Positions 9,607 to 17,540 of a stretch of DNA of 64,000 nucleotides are shown piece after piece. The notes under the pieces are model-generated. The model did not search any database, was not told where the DNA came from, and saw nothing but the letters and a program-made list of their open reading frames with translations. The translations under genes and the position numbers were made by a program. Every line of letters begins with the position of its first letter. The stretch's first letter is position 1. This DNA is from Kaistella sp. 97-N-M2 (GTDB taxonomy: Bacteria > Bacteroidota > Bacteroidia > Flavobacteriales > Weeksellaceae), in contig NZ_CP090976.1 in the NCBI RefSeq assembly GCF_021513235.1, positions 868,001-932,000 on the forward strand, in the 5' to 3' direction.

Positions 9607-10476
9607 TTAGTGGAATTCTGCAAATGACTGCTGAATTGACATTGCGATTTCGTCAATTTTGAACGTTAATCCGTCAATCTTAGAAGTAAAATAGTTATAA
9701 AGAATAATTGCAACAGCAGATGTACCAATACCTAAAGCAGTATTTACTAACGCCTCAGAAATACCAATTGATAATGCAGCAGAATCCGGAGTTCCTCCTC
9801 CTGAACCTAATGCGCTAAATGCCTTGATCATCCCGATTACTGTTCCAAGTAGAGCTACCAACGTGGCAACAGTACCTAAAGTGGAAAGAATCATCATATT
9901 TTTTTCTAACATTGGCATCTCCAAAGTTGTTGCTTCTTCGATTGATTTGTTTAGAGCAACCATTTTCTGCTCTTTATTCATTGTAGTATCATGCGCCAAT
10001 GCTTTGTAGGTAGTTAAACCTTCTCTTACCACATTTCCTACTGAACCTTCTTGTCTGTCACATTCTTCAATTGCTTCATCAATTTTATTCTGATTAAGTA
10101 ATCTTCTTACGTTTAAAACAAAACTATCTACATTTCCTTTTCCGGAAGCTTTCTTTAAAGCTAAAGCTCTTTCAATAGAGAATACGATCACGATGATCAT
10201 AAATGAAATAAGAATTGGTACAATTGGACCCCCCATGTAAATAACACCCATAAAACCATCTCCCGGATGCAATTCTTTGGTCTCTAAACCGGAAAATGCA
10301 ACTGATGAAAGACCGTTAAGCCTTGGATCTGCTTTAAAATTCCCTGGATTACCCAAGACAAATAGATAAATTGCAATACCTATCAAGATAAGAATAGGAA
10401 TAATTAACGCAGGATTCAATCCTCCTACTTTTTTAGCAACTACTTGCTCCTCGTTGTTTGAAACATTCATTTCCAT
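9607..10476 (-). CDS. exbB: MotA/TolQ/ExbB proton channel protein ExbB
   Basis: A 289-residue ExbB. An N-terminal membrane helix (ALIIPILILIGIAIYLFVLG) precedes the MotA/TolQ/ExbB domain, which contains the signature GTVIGMIKAFSALGSGGGTPD at about 215-235 and the last helix GISEALVNTALGIGTSAVAII. It forms the proton channel that energises TonB. It is the first gene of the exb operon. A start at the next ATG (10470) is equally possible. The 258-base gap to leuS should hold the operon promoter; TAGTTTTG (complement of 10558-10565) is a candidate -7 box without a clear -33. Confidence 0.94.
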   Translation of the reverse strand: MEMNVSNNEEQVVAKKVGGLNPALIIPILILIGIAIYLFVLGNPGNFKADPRLNGLSSVAFSGLETKELHPGDGFMGVIYMGGPIVPILISFMIIVIVFSIERALALKKASGKGNVDSFVLNVRRLLNQNKIDEAIEECDRQEGSVGNVVREGLTTYKALAHDTTMNKEQKMVALNKSIEEATTLEMPMLEKNMMILSTLGTVATLVALLGTVIGMIKAFSALGSGGGTPDSAALSIGISEALVNTALGIGTSAVAIILYNYFTSKIDGLTFKIDEIAMSIQQSFAEFH

Positions 10477-10734
10477 ACTAAACTAAATTATAATTGTTAT
10501 TTTTTTAATTTTTCGATTTGTAAAATAAAGTCAAAATATTTAATCCCACAAGTCTTTCAAAACTATTACTCCTAATTTTTATTAACGTTATGATTCGTTA
10601 ACATTACAGAATCGGTAAAATATGAAATATATTTTGATGATAATTTCGGCTTTTAAAAACTGCGTTAAAAATTCAGAAATATAATAGACCTATTTTTACG
10701 ATTACCTACGGATAAAGATTTTTCGACCTCTTCT

Positions 10735-13700
10735 TTAAAAAACAATATTAATGATTTTTTTCGGGACTATGATTACTTTCCTTGGCGTATTTCCTGCAAG
10801 GTGATCGATTACACGCTGGTCCTTCATCGCAATTTCTTCAATTTGGTCTGCCGACAAGTCGGAACTTAAGGCCATTTTAAATTTCATCTTTCCGTTGAAA
10901 CTTACGGGGTACTGCACCTCATCCTCAACAAGATACTTCGCCTCAAACACCGGGAATTTTTCAAACTCGATGGTGGTTCGATGGCCCAATTCTCTCCACA
11001 ATTCCTCGGAGATATGAGGCGCATACGGAGAGACTAAAACAGCAAGAGGTTCCAGAATTTTCCTTTTGTTCGTTTTCAGCTTTTGAAATTCATTTACAGC
11101 GATCATAAACTGAGAAACGGAGGTATTAAAAGAGAAATTTTCAATATCATAACCTACCTTCTTAATCAAAGTATGTAAGATTTTGTATTCTTCCTTTGTT
11201 GGTTCTTCCTCAGAAATATGTAAAGATTCACCGTCATAAAAAAGATTATAGAATTTCTTTAAAAACCCATAAACTCCACTTAAGCCTTGTGTATTCCAGG
11301 GTTTACTTTGTTCTAATGGTCCTAAAAACATTTCATACAAACGCAGACAATCTGCTCCATATTCCTCACAAATATCATCCGGATTTACCACATTGTATTT
11401 GGACTTCGACATTTTTTCGACCTCTCGTTCGCAAATATACTTTCCGTCTTCTAAAATAAATTCTGCATCAGCATATTCTGAACGCCAACTTTTAAATTTA
11501 TCCGTGTCCAATTCATCAGAAGTTCCTTTTAATAAAGAGACATCAACGTGGATTTTTTGTAAATCTGAATATTCTAAAGCTTTAATTAAGTCATTTCCAT
11601 ATTTATCAATTAAACTAGAAGGAATTAAATTTTTATATGAATCTACACCTTCTTCCCACTGCTTATAAGAGATGAATATATTTGGCAATTTGAAGTCTCT
11701 ATATTCATTTAATTCTTTATCAAAGATTCCGGTATTACAAACAGGACGATAAACAAACGCACTCATCCCCAAAATCATCCCCTGATTGATCAGTTTCTTG
11801 AAAGGTTCCTCGTGATTGGTTAAGCCCAGATCCTTCAGAAACATATTCCAAAATCTGGAATACAACAAATGTCCCGTTGCATGTTCGCTGCCGCCAATAT
11901 ATAAATCCACCTGACCCCAATAATCCGAAAGACTTTTATCTACGGGAAATTCCGTATTGTGAGGATCCATGTAGCGCAGAAAATACCAGGAGCTTCCGGC
12001 CCAGCCGGGCATGGTGGAAAGTTCGAGGGGGAAAACGTTCACATGATCGATCAGATCTGTAGAAACAACTTTTTCGTTGATTATATCCCACGCGAAAGTT
12101 TTTGCATTTCCTAACGGCGGATCGCCATCTTCGGTGGGTAGGTATTTTTCCACTTCCGGCAGTTCCAAAGGAAGCGAAGAAAGCGGAAGCGAATACGGCA
12201 TGCCGTTTTTATAGTAAATCGGAACAGGTTCGCCCCAATATCGCTGGCGGGAAAATATCGCATCGCGCTGTCTGTAATTGGTAGTTCCATGACCAATGCC
12301 GCGGTTTTCGATCTCATCGATTATTTTTGTTTTTGCATCGGTATAATTCAGTCCGTTCAAAAATTCCGAATTCACACACACCGAATCCTTCGAGTCAAAA
12401 GATTCTTCCTGAATATCTTTCTCATTATCGATGACATTGATAATAGGCAAATTAAATTTTTTCGCAAAGCGGTGATCCCGCTCGTCATGCGCCGGGACAG
12501 CCATCACCGCGCCGGTTCCATAACCCATCAAAACATAATCTGAAATATAGATCGGCATTTGTTCCTCCGTGAAAGGATTTAACGCATACGCTCCCGTAAA
12601 AGCACCGCTAACATTTTTAACGTCGGACATGCGGTCTCTTTCCGTCTTTTTCGATGTTTGTTCAATGTAATTTTCGACTTCGGATTTTTGTGTCTCGGTC
12701 GTCAAATTTTCCACCAAGGGATTTTCCGGTGCGAGAACCATAAAGGTGGCGCCAAAAATCGTATCGGGGCGGGTGGTGAAGACAGAAATCCTCACCCCAA
12801 CCCTCTCCAAAGGAGAGGGAGTTAGAGTGTTTTCTAAATGATGGTTAATTTGTTCTAAAACAGAGCCCGTATTTTTTTCCACTTCTTTATTGGAAAAACG
12901 AAGCAATTTAAAGCCATAAAGCTCTAAATACTGTGCTCTTAAATCATCAGCGTTTTTTTTAGTCTGTTCTTGATGAGATCCTCCGTCAACTTCGATCACC
13001 AATTTTTTCTCTATACAAACGAAATCCGCAATGTAATCTGCAATGATATGCTGTCGTCGAAATTTATAACCAAGATTTCTGTTTCTTAACGACCGCCATA
13101 AAATATCTTCAGCTTTTGTAGGTTCTTTCCGCATCCCTTTCGCATACTGCAGCAGAACTTTAGAATGGTCACCTCCTGTCAAAAATTGAGGCTTCGAGTG
13201 TGTTTCTGAAGCGGCCCCCTCTCCTTTGGAGAGGGTTGGGGTGAGGACCTCAAAAGAAACCTGCGCTCCCTGAGATTTCCCGATCCAGTATTCCTGCGCA
13301 TCTTTCAGCGGCTGCGGCCAGTCTAAGGTCTGAAGACCCTGCAATAATCTTTCGGAATAAGCAGTAATTCTCATGCTCCACTGCATCATTTTTTTCTGAA
13401 AAACAGGAAATCCGCCGCGTTCAGATTTTCCGTCTTTCACCTCATCATTCGCCAAAACAGTTCCTAATCCTGGACACCAGTTTACGGTAGTTTCAGCTCT
13501 GTAAGCCATACGGTAGTTCAGTAAAATGTCCTGTTGATCGGCTTCTGAAGCAGTGCTCCACTCCTCCGCGCTGAAACGGAGCGGTTCATTTTGGGAAGCG
13601 GATAGCTGATCCGTTCCATGATCTCTGAAATGCTGAATTAAAGTATGAATAGGTTCCGCGCTGTCCGTCGCTTTGTTGTACCAGGAATGGAAGAGCTGCA

Positions 13701-14118
13701 CAAAAATCCATTGCGTCCATTTGTAATAGGCGGGATCGGAAGTTCTTACTTCACGGCTCCAGTCGAACGAAAAGCCAATTTTTCGCAACTGTTCTTCATA
13801 CCGCGTGATATTAGCTTCCGTGGTAATCGCGGGGTGCGTGCCGGTTTGAATGGCATATTGTTCTGCCGGCAAACCAAAAGAATCGTAGCCGATGGGATGC
13901 AACACATTGAAACCTTCGTGACGTTTGTATCTCGCATAAATGTCGGAAGCGATGTATCCCAAAGGATGTCCCACGTGCAACCCCGCTCCCGACGGATATG
14001 GGAACATATCTAAAACATAAAACTTAGGCTTATCGGTGGTGTTCGGCGTTTTATAGGTCTGATTTTCTTTCCAGAATTTTTGCCACTTTTTTTCGATCGA
14101 TTGATGGTCGTAAAACAT
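10735..14118 (-). CDS. leuS: Leucyl-tRNA synthetase with an inserted DUF559 domain
   Basis: Charges tRNA-Leu with leucine. It is 1,127 residues, well above a usual bacterial LeuS. HIGH motif HVGH is at 48-51 and KMSKS at 902-906. The CP1 editing domain begins near 285 and contains TTRPDTIFG (448-456) and the HDERD editing motif. Residues 292-443 are foreign: they interrupt what should be a short hairpin between SFEV and SVFTTRP and encode a DUF559 nuclease-like domain, flanked by translated inverted repeats (LTPTLSKGEG and TPSPLERVGV). The frame is intact, the anticodon-binding and C-terminal parts are normal, and no other leuS is seen, so the enzyme is probably functional. No intein splice residues are present. 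A -7 box TAAATTTG lies about 58 bases upstream of the start. Confidence 0.96.
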   Translation of the reverse strand: MFYDHQSIEKKWQKFWKENQTYKTPNTTDKPKFYVLDMFPYPSGAGLHVGHPLGYIASDIYARYKRHEGFNVLHPIGYDSFGLPAEQYAIQTGTHPAITTEANITRYEEQLRKIGFSFDWSREVRTSDPAYYKWTQWIFVQLFHSWYNKATDSAEPIHTLIQHFRDHGTDQLSASQNEPLRFSAEEWSTASEADQQDILLNYRMAYRAETTVNWCPGLGTVLANDEVKDGKSERGGFPVFQKKMMQWSMRITAYSERLLQGLQTLDWPQPLKDAQEYWIGKSQGAQVSFEVLTPTLSKGEGAASETHSKPQFLTGGDHSKVLLQYAKGMRKEPTKAEDILWRSLRNRNLGYKFRRQHIIADYIADFVCIEKKLVIEVDGGSHQEQTKKNADDLRAQYLELYGFKLLRFSNKEVEKNTGSVLEQINHHLENTLTPSPLERVGVRISVFTTRPDTIFGATFMVLAPENPLVENLTTETQKSEVENYIEQTSKKTERDRMSDVKNVSGAFTGAYALNPFTEEQMPIYISDYVLMGYGTGAVMAVPAHDERDHRFAKKFNLPIINVIDNEKDIQEESFDSKDSVCVNSEFLNGLNYTDAKTKIIDEIENRGIGHGTTNYRQRDAIFSRQRYWGEPVPIYYKNGMPYSLPLSSLPLELPEVEKYLPTEDGDPPLGNAKTFAWDIINEKVVSTDLIDHVNVFPLELSTMPGWAGSSWYFLRYMDPHNTEFPVDKSLSDYWGQVDLYIGGSEHATGHLLYSRFWNMFLKDLGLTNHEEPFKKLINQGMILGMSAFVYRPVCNTGIFDKELNEYRDFKLPNIFISYKQWEEGVDSYKNLIPSSLIDKYGNDLIKALEYSDLQKIHVDVSLLKGTSDELDTDKFKSWRSEYADAEFILEDGKYICEREVEKMSKSKYNVVNPDDICEEYGADCLRLYEMFLGPLEQSKPWNTQGLSGVYGFLKKFYNLFYDGESLHISEEEPTKEEYKILHTLIKKVGYDIENFSFNTSVSQFMIAVNEFQKLKTNKRKILEPLAVLVSPYAPHISEELWRELGHRTTIEFEKFPVFEAKYLVEDEVQYPVSFNGKMKFKMALSSDLSADQIEEIAMKDQRVIDHLAGNTPRKVIIVPKKIINIVF
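12789..12819 (-). repeat. Terminal inverted repeat of the leuS element (3' side of gene)
   Basis: A 31-bp arm, perfectly inverted relative to 13217-13247. Its inner 19 bases (12801-12819) are themselves a hairpin: an 8-bp stem CCCTCTCC/GGAGAGGG with loop AAA. In the leuS frame it encodes the peptide TPSPLERVGVR. Confidence 0.95.
13217..13247 (-). repeat. Terminal inverted repeat of the leuS element (5' side of gene)
   Basis: The partner arm of the 31-bp inverted repeat, also carrying the internal hairpin (13217-13235). In the leuS frame it encodes LTPTLSKGEG. The two arms read in different frames relative to the repeat, yet both are free of stop codons. Confidence 0.95.
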
Positions 14119-14175
14119 TATTTAAATTGTATTTCCGTTAAATCTGCCCTGTATTCAAAACAGATGAATAATTGA

Positions 14176-14183
14176 CAAATTTA
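14176..14183 (-). promoter_or_regulatory. Possible leuS promoter -7 box
   Basis: TAAATTTG on the minus strand matches TAnnTTTG, about 58 bases before the leuS start. I find no TTG at the right spacing upstream, so this is weak. Confidence 0.3.
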
Positions 14184-14201
14184 AGGTTTTGAAATGAAAA
14201 A

Positions 14202-14225
14202 ATCCTCACTAAAACAAGCGAGGAT
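14202..14225 (-). terminator. Terminator after the lipocalin-like gene
   Basis: A 9-bp stem with one G-U pair (ATCCTCGCT / AGTGAGGAT on the minus strand) and a six-base loop, followed by six T. It lies 45 bases after the stop of the lipocalin-like lipoprotein and upstream of leuS. Confidence 0.85.
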
Positions 14226-14269
14226 GATTTTGACTGTTCTCAGCCTGAAAAAGCCGATTTTAAATGCAG

Positions 14270-14803
14270 TTAATCTTTCGTTCTGCGGGCATAAAAAGTA
14301 GTTTTCACCTGCACGTTTGTTTCTCCCTGGAAATCATAATTTCCTACCAATTCATAAACCAGTTCCGAAGGTGTTAGTTTTACAACGCTGCCGGATTGGC
14401 TTGTACCGTCTTCATTTGTAATGGTTAAAATATTAGAATTGGTGTCATAAGTGTATGTAAAATTTGTTTCGTCCTGTAGGAAACAAGCATCATTCACATC
14501 GGCGTAGGTCTTGGAACTTCCTGTATTATTGTCGCTGAACGTGATGCGTCCTTTTTGCTGACAAGTGCTAAACTCGGTGGGTTGATCATAGGCTCCGGTC
14601 GTTAAGGTGGCTTTCTGATTTAGACGGTAAGGCTGCCATATTCCCACCAAATTCGGGTCTTCCATATTGTTGTTTTTATCGTCGTCGAGTCGGCAGGATT
14701 GTAAGGATACTGTTACAAATAAAAGTAAAATCGGCAAAAGCCAGACGAATGTTCCCGAAAGTCTGCTTTTGCGTCCCAATAATTTTTGGATTTGTGATTT
14801 CAT
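14270..14803 (-). CDS. Lipocalin-like lipoprotein
   Basis: A 177-residue protein with a lipoprotein signal (hydrophobic LLPILLLFVTVSLQSC, modified Cys about 37). The mature part begins DPNLVGIWQPYRL and runs through alternating beta strands (GRITFSDNNTGSSKTY, TYTYDTNSNILTITNEDG, ELVYELVGNYDF). This is the layout of the small lipocalin-like lipoproteins widespread in Flavobacteriia. Two internal Cys (in the STCQQ and NDACF segments) could form a disulfide. The ligand is unknown. It is a single gene with its own terminator. Confidence 0.8.
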   Translation of the reverse strand: MKSQIQKLLGRKSRLSGTFVWLLPILLLFVTVSLQSCRLDDDKNNNMEDPNLVGIWQPYRLNQKATLTTGAYDQPTEFSTCQQKGRITFSDNNTGSSKTYADVNDACFLQDETNFTYTYDTNSNILTITNEDGTSQSGSVVKLTPSELVYELVGNYDFQGETNVQVKTTFYARRTKD

Positions 14804-14877
14804 AACTTTATTTTTTAGATTATGTTAAACCTTTTCAAGTTCTATGCCATAAATAGCAATAAGATATTTCAGATTTA

Positions 14878-14885
14878 TATCTTTG
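14878..14885 (+). promoter_or_regulatory. Promoter -7 box before the glycosyltransferase
   Basis: TATCTTTG matches the TAnnTTTG consensus. It overlaps the upstream in-frame ATG at 14883, which argues that translation begins at the ATG at 14901. No clear TTG is seen at the usual distance. Confidence 0.45.
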
Positions 14886-14900
14886 TGCAAATGCCGTTCG

Positions 14901-15653
14901 ATGCCCGAAATTTCTATTATTACGCCCTGTTTTAATTCATCTCCTTTTTTGGAAGAAACAATCCTGTCTGTTCTGCGTCAAAGCTTTACGGATTGGGAAT
15001 GGCTCATCACGGACGATAATTCTACCGATAATTCCGTAGAAATCATCAAAAAAATCGATGACCCGCGAATCATTCTTTCTGTTCTGGACAAGAATCAGGG
15101 CGCCGGCAATGCGCGAAATAAATCTTTGGAAAAAGCCACCGGAAAATATATCACCTTTTTGGATGCTGATGATTTTTGGGAAGCCAATTTTCTGGACGAA
15201 ATGATTGCTTTCATGAAAAAAGAAAACGCCGAACTCGCCTACTCCAATTATGCGAGGTGCGACGAAAATTTAACACCGAAAATCGCAGACTTTAAAGCAG
15301 ATAAAGAAGTCACTTTCGATAACCTGTTAAAGACCTGCCGCCTTTCTTTGCTGAGTTCCATGTACGATTCGGAAAGGGTTGGCAAAGAATTTTTCCCTGC
15401 GGGAAGCAAACGTGAAGATCATGTGATGTGGCTTAATCTGCTGAAGAAAATTCCCGTGGGAAAACCGCTGCCCAAAACCATGGCGAAATACCGCATGCAC
15501 GCAACAAGTGTTTCCCGCAGGAAAACGAATATTATGAAAGATCAATACCTTGTTTATAAAGATTATATGAAATTTTCAACTATAAAATCCTGGTATTACA
15601 CGGGAAACTGGGCGCTGAATGGCTTTATGAAATACTCAAAAATTTTTAACTGA
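14901..15653 (+). CDS. Glycosyltransferase family 2
   Basis: 250 residues from the start at 14901 (MPEISIITPCFN). This is a GT-A fold enzyme: the N-terminal strand ISIITPCFNSS, the substrate segment WLITDDNSTDNS and the metal-binding FLDADDFW are in family order. Such enzymes move a sugar from a nucleotide donor to surface polysaccharide or lipid precursors at the cytoplasmic face of the membrane. There is no membrane helix and no neighbouring polysaccharide locus, so the acceptor is unknown. The stop overlaps the start of the next gene by one base (TGATG), so the two are translated together. Confidence 0.88.
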   Translation: MPEISIITPCFNSSPFLEETILSVLRQSFTDWEWLITDDNSTDNSVEIIKKIDDPRIILSVLDKNQGAGNARNKSLEKATGKYITFLDADDFWEANFLDEMIAFMKKENAELAYSNYARCDENLTPKIADFKADKEVTFDNLLKTCRLSLLSSMYDSERVGKEFFPAGSKREDHVMWLNLLKKIPVGKPLPKTMAKYRMHATSVSRRKTNIMKDQYLVYKDYMKFSTIKSWYYTGNWALNGFMKYSKIFN

Positions 15654-16264
15654 TGGAATATTCGAAAGAATTTAAGGCTGCAATTTCCAATTTCACGTCG
15701 CAGGAAAAAGATAAACTCATCATTCGCCTCCTCAAAAAAGACCGTATTTTATCGCACCGGCTTTATTTTGAATTGATCGATGAGGAAACGGAAGACGACA
15801 AACGCAGCCAGATGGAAACTATTGTCAAAAATGAAGTGGAAACAGCGGCAAAAAGATACGGACGAACCAAATATTTTCTGCCAAACATTCGAAAGATCAG
15901 TGCAAAAATTACCGAGCATGTAAAGATAACGACAGATAAATTTGGCGAAGTTTCTTTAACCTTACTTCTGATTGCTGAAGTTTTAAAAAACATGCCTAAA
16001 ACCGGCGACCATTACAAACTGTACATTTATCTCCTCAACAAAATTTACAGGTCGTTCATTTTAACGAGAAAACTTGATCCGGATTATTACCTCGAACTGA
16101 AAGAGGATTACAAAGCGGTGCACGACCTCATCATGGACAATAAAAGACTGGAAGATCTCACCCTGCACAACGGAATATTTTTGAGTTGGTTTAAACCCGA
16201 TAACATTCCGGAGCACATCGACCGGATATTAAAAGACGTTAAAGCAGAAGGATTGTTGCGTTAA
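15653..16264 (+). CDS. Conserved hypothetical protein, coupled to the glycosyltransferase
   Basis: A 203-residue soluble protein with no signal peptide, no membrane segment and no motif I recognise. It is strongly charged and predicted mostly helical (for example KAAISNFTSQEKDKLIIRLL and TLLLIAEVLKNMPKT). The start overlaps the glycosyltransferase stop, which suggests a shared role or simple co-expression. It converges with waaA, with 21 bases between the stops. Confidence 0.75.
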   Translation: MEYSKEFKAAISNFTSQEKDKLIIRLLKKDRILSHRLYFELIDEETEDDKRSQMETIVKNEVETAAKRYGRTKYFLPNIRKISAKITEHVKITTDKFGEVSLTLLLIAEVLKNMPKTGDHYKLYIYLLNKIYRSFILTRKLDPDYYLELKEDYKAVHDLIMDNKRLEDLTLHNGIFLSWFKPDNIPEHIDRILKDVKAEGLLR

Positions 16265-16285
16265 GTTTGGACAAAAAAATGTCTT

Positions 16286-17526
16286 CTAAACGCCTTTGGA
16301 GATTTGATCGACGATAAACTGGGAAGCATTTGGCTGTTCATCGATAAAACGCCGTGCATTTTCGCCCATTTTCTTTAAAACAGCCGGATCGTTCAGCAAA
16401 CCTAAAATATAGGGCGCCGCAAAGAACTCGTCTTCAAAAGATTTTCCGCCATTGCGCGCTATCAGTTCGTCGGCCTCGGGATTTTTGGTGTACTGATTTC
16501 CGAAAATAACGGGTATTCCGTAATTAGCTGCTTCTAAAACATTGTGAAGTCCTTTCGAATGAAAACCTCCGCCAACAATGGCCAGATCAGCATAAGAATA
16601 CAGTTTCGACAGCAAACCGATACAGTCGATAATTAAAACTTTCGGATTAAAAAAGTGGCTTTGCTGGCCCTGCGATATTTGCGAATACAGAAGCGCACGC
16701 GGAAATATTGTCTTTAAGTGCGCAACCCGCTTCAAATCGTGTGGCGCGATGATTAACTTTACCTCCCTGTTTTTCGAGGCGATAATTTCTGCCAACCGTT
16801 CTTCCGATTCCCAGGAACTGCCGAAAACGATGGTTTGCTCATCCTGTTTAAAATCATCGATAAATTCGACAAAACGATCGTTTTCGCGGAGTTGCTTTAC
16901 GCGGTCGTACCTCGTATCTCCGGACGTGGAAGAATTTTTCAGTCCAATTCCTTTCGCCAAAGCGGTAGAATGTTTTGTTTGATGAAAAAACCAGTCGACA
17001 TTTTTCTTTAACTGACTTACATTCCACTTTCCGTAAGCTTTAAAGAAGATCTGCGTTTCATAAAAAAGTGCGGAAACTACGTAAACTTTTGCGCCCTGTT
17101 TCTTCAAATCCTCTAAAAGATGATACCAATAATCGTATTTAACCGTGAAAAACAGCTCGGTCTTAAAGTTCATCGTAAATTCCTCAACCCACTTTTCGGT
17201 ATCGAAAGGCAGATAACAGACCACGTCGGCAATTGTATTTTTTTTATGACCTGATCATACCCCGACGGCGAAAAAAAGGTAAGGAGAATCTTGTGCTGCG
17301 GAAATTTTTCTTTCAGCTTTTCCAAAACGGGAAGTCCCTGTTCGTATTCGCCTAAACTCGCAGCGTGCATCCAAATGACTTTATCAGTGGGCGAAAATTT
17401 TGCTTTCACCAGACCGCAGCTTTGCCGTCTTCCCGCCAGACCTTTCTTTAATTTGTAGTTGAAAACCGCACCCACTCTCATGGCAGCGATCATTAAACGG
17501 ATAAAAAGATTGTATAAAGAAATCAT
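16286..17526 (-). pseudogene. waaA: 3-deoxy-D-manno-octulosonic acid transferase, frameshifted at an A8 run
   Basis: WaaA (KdtA, GT30) attaches Kdo to lipid A at the inner membrane. Residues 1-96 are in one frame: a membrane-anchoring N-terminus, then HAASLGEYEQG with the catalytic-type Glu 60. The remainder (from about 17224) is in the -1 frame: CYLPFDTEKW, GSSWESEERL and the donor-binding VVGGGFHSKGLHNVLEAANYG. The break is at eight consecutive A (17238-17245); nine would restore one frame of 414 codons, the normal length. The sequence A AAA AAA at this point is also a -1 slippery heptamer. Because Kdo transfer is nearly essential, a sequencing error or slippage is more likely than gene loss. 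It is the last gene after the O-methyltransferase and NlpC/P60 genes. Confidence 0.85.
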
Positions 17527-17540
17527 GCAGAAATTTTTAC

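Larger units (their letters stand above)
12789..13247 (-). mobile_element. In-frame palindrome-bounded element with DUF559 domain inside leuS
   Basis: This 459-bp segment (exactly 153 codons) is bounded by perfect 31-bp inverted repeats. It adds residues 292-443 of LeuS. The DUF559 domain (about 325-428) carries the family pattern MRKEPTKAEDILWRSLRNR, KFRRQH, then DF (D365), E376 and D378 in VIEVDGGSH, the residues expected for a PD-(D/E)XK/Vsr-like nuclease fold. Removing the segment joins GAG G with TT TCT and restores an open LeuS frame with only a shortened hairpin. It lacks a transposase. Free-standing DUF559 genes in this phylum are often flanked by similar palindromes (recalled, not checked), so this looks like the same unit landed within a gene. 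Confidence 0.85.

Noticed and set aside
10583-10611. TTAACG...CGTTAA inverted repeat before exbB as an operator
   Set aside because: It is short with an eight-base gap in AT-rich sequence and has no second copy here, so chance is likely.
12789-13247. The leuS insert as an intein
   Set aside because: There is no Cys/Ser at the N-terminal junction, no His-Asn at the C-terminal junction and no splicing-domain blocks. The insert is a DUF559 domain between translated inverted repeats.
12789-13247. The leuS insert as an insertion sequence
   Set aside because: It encodes no transposase, shows no clear target-site duplication, and keeps the host frame open.
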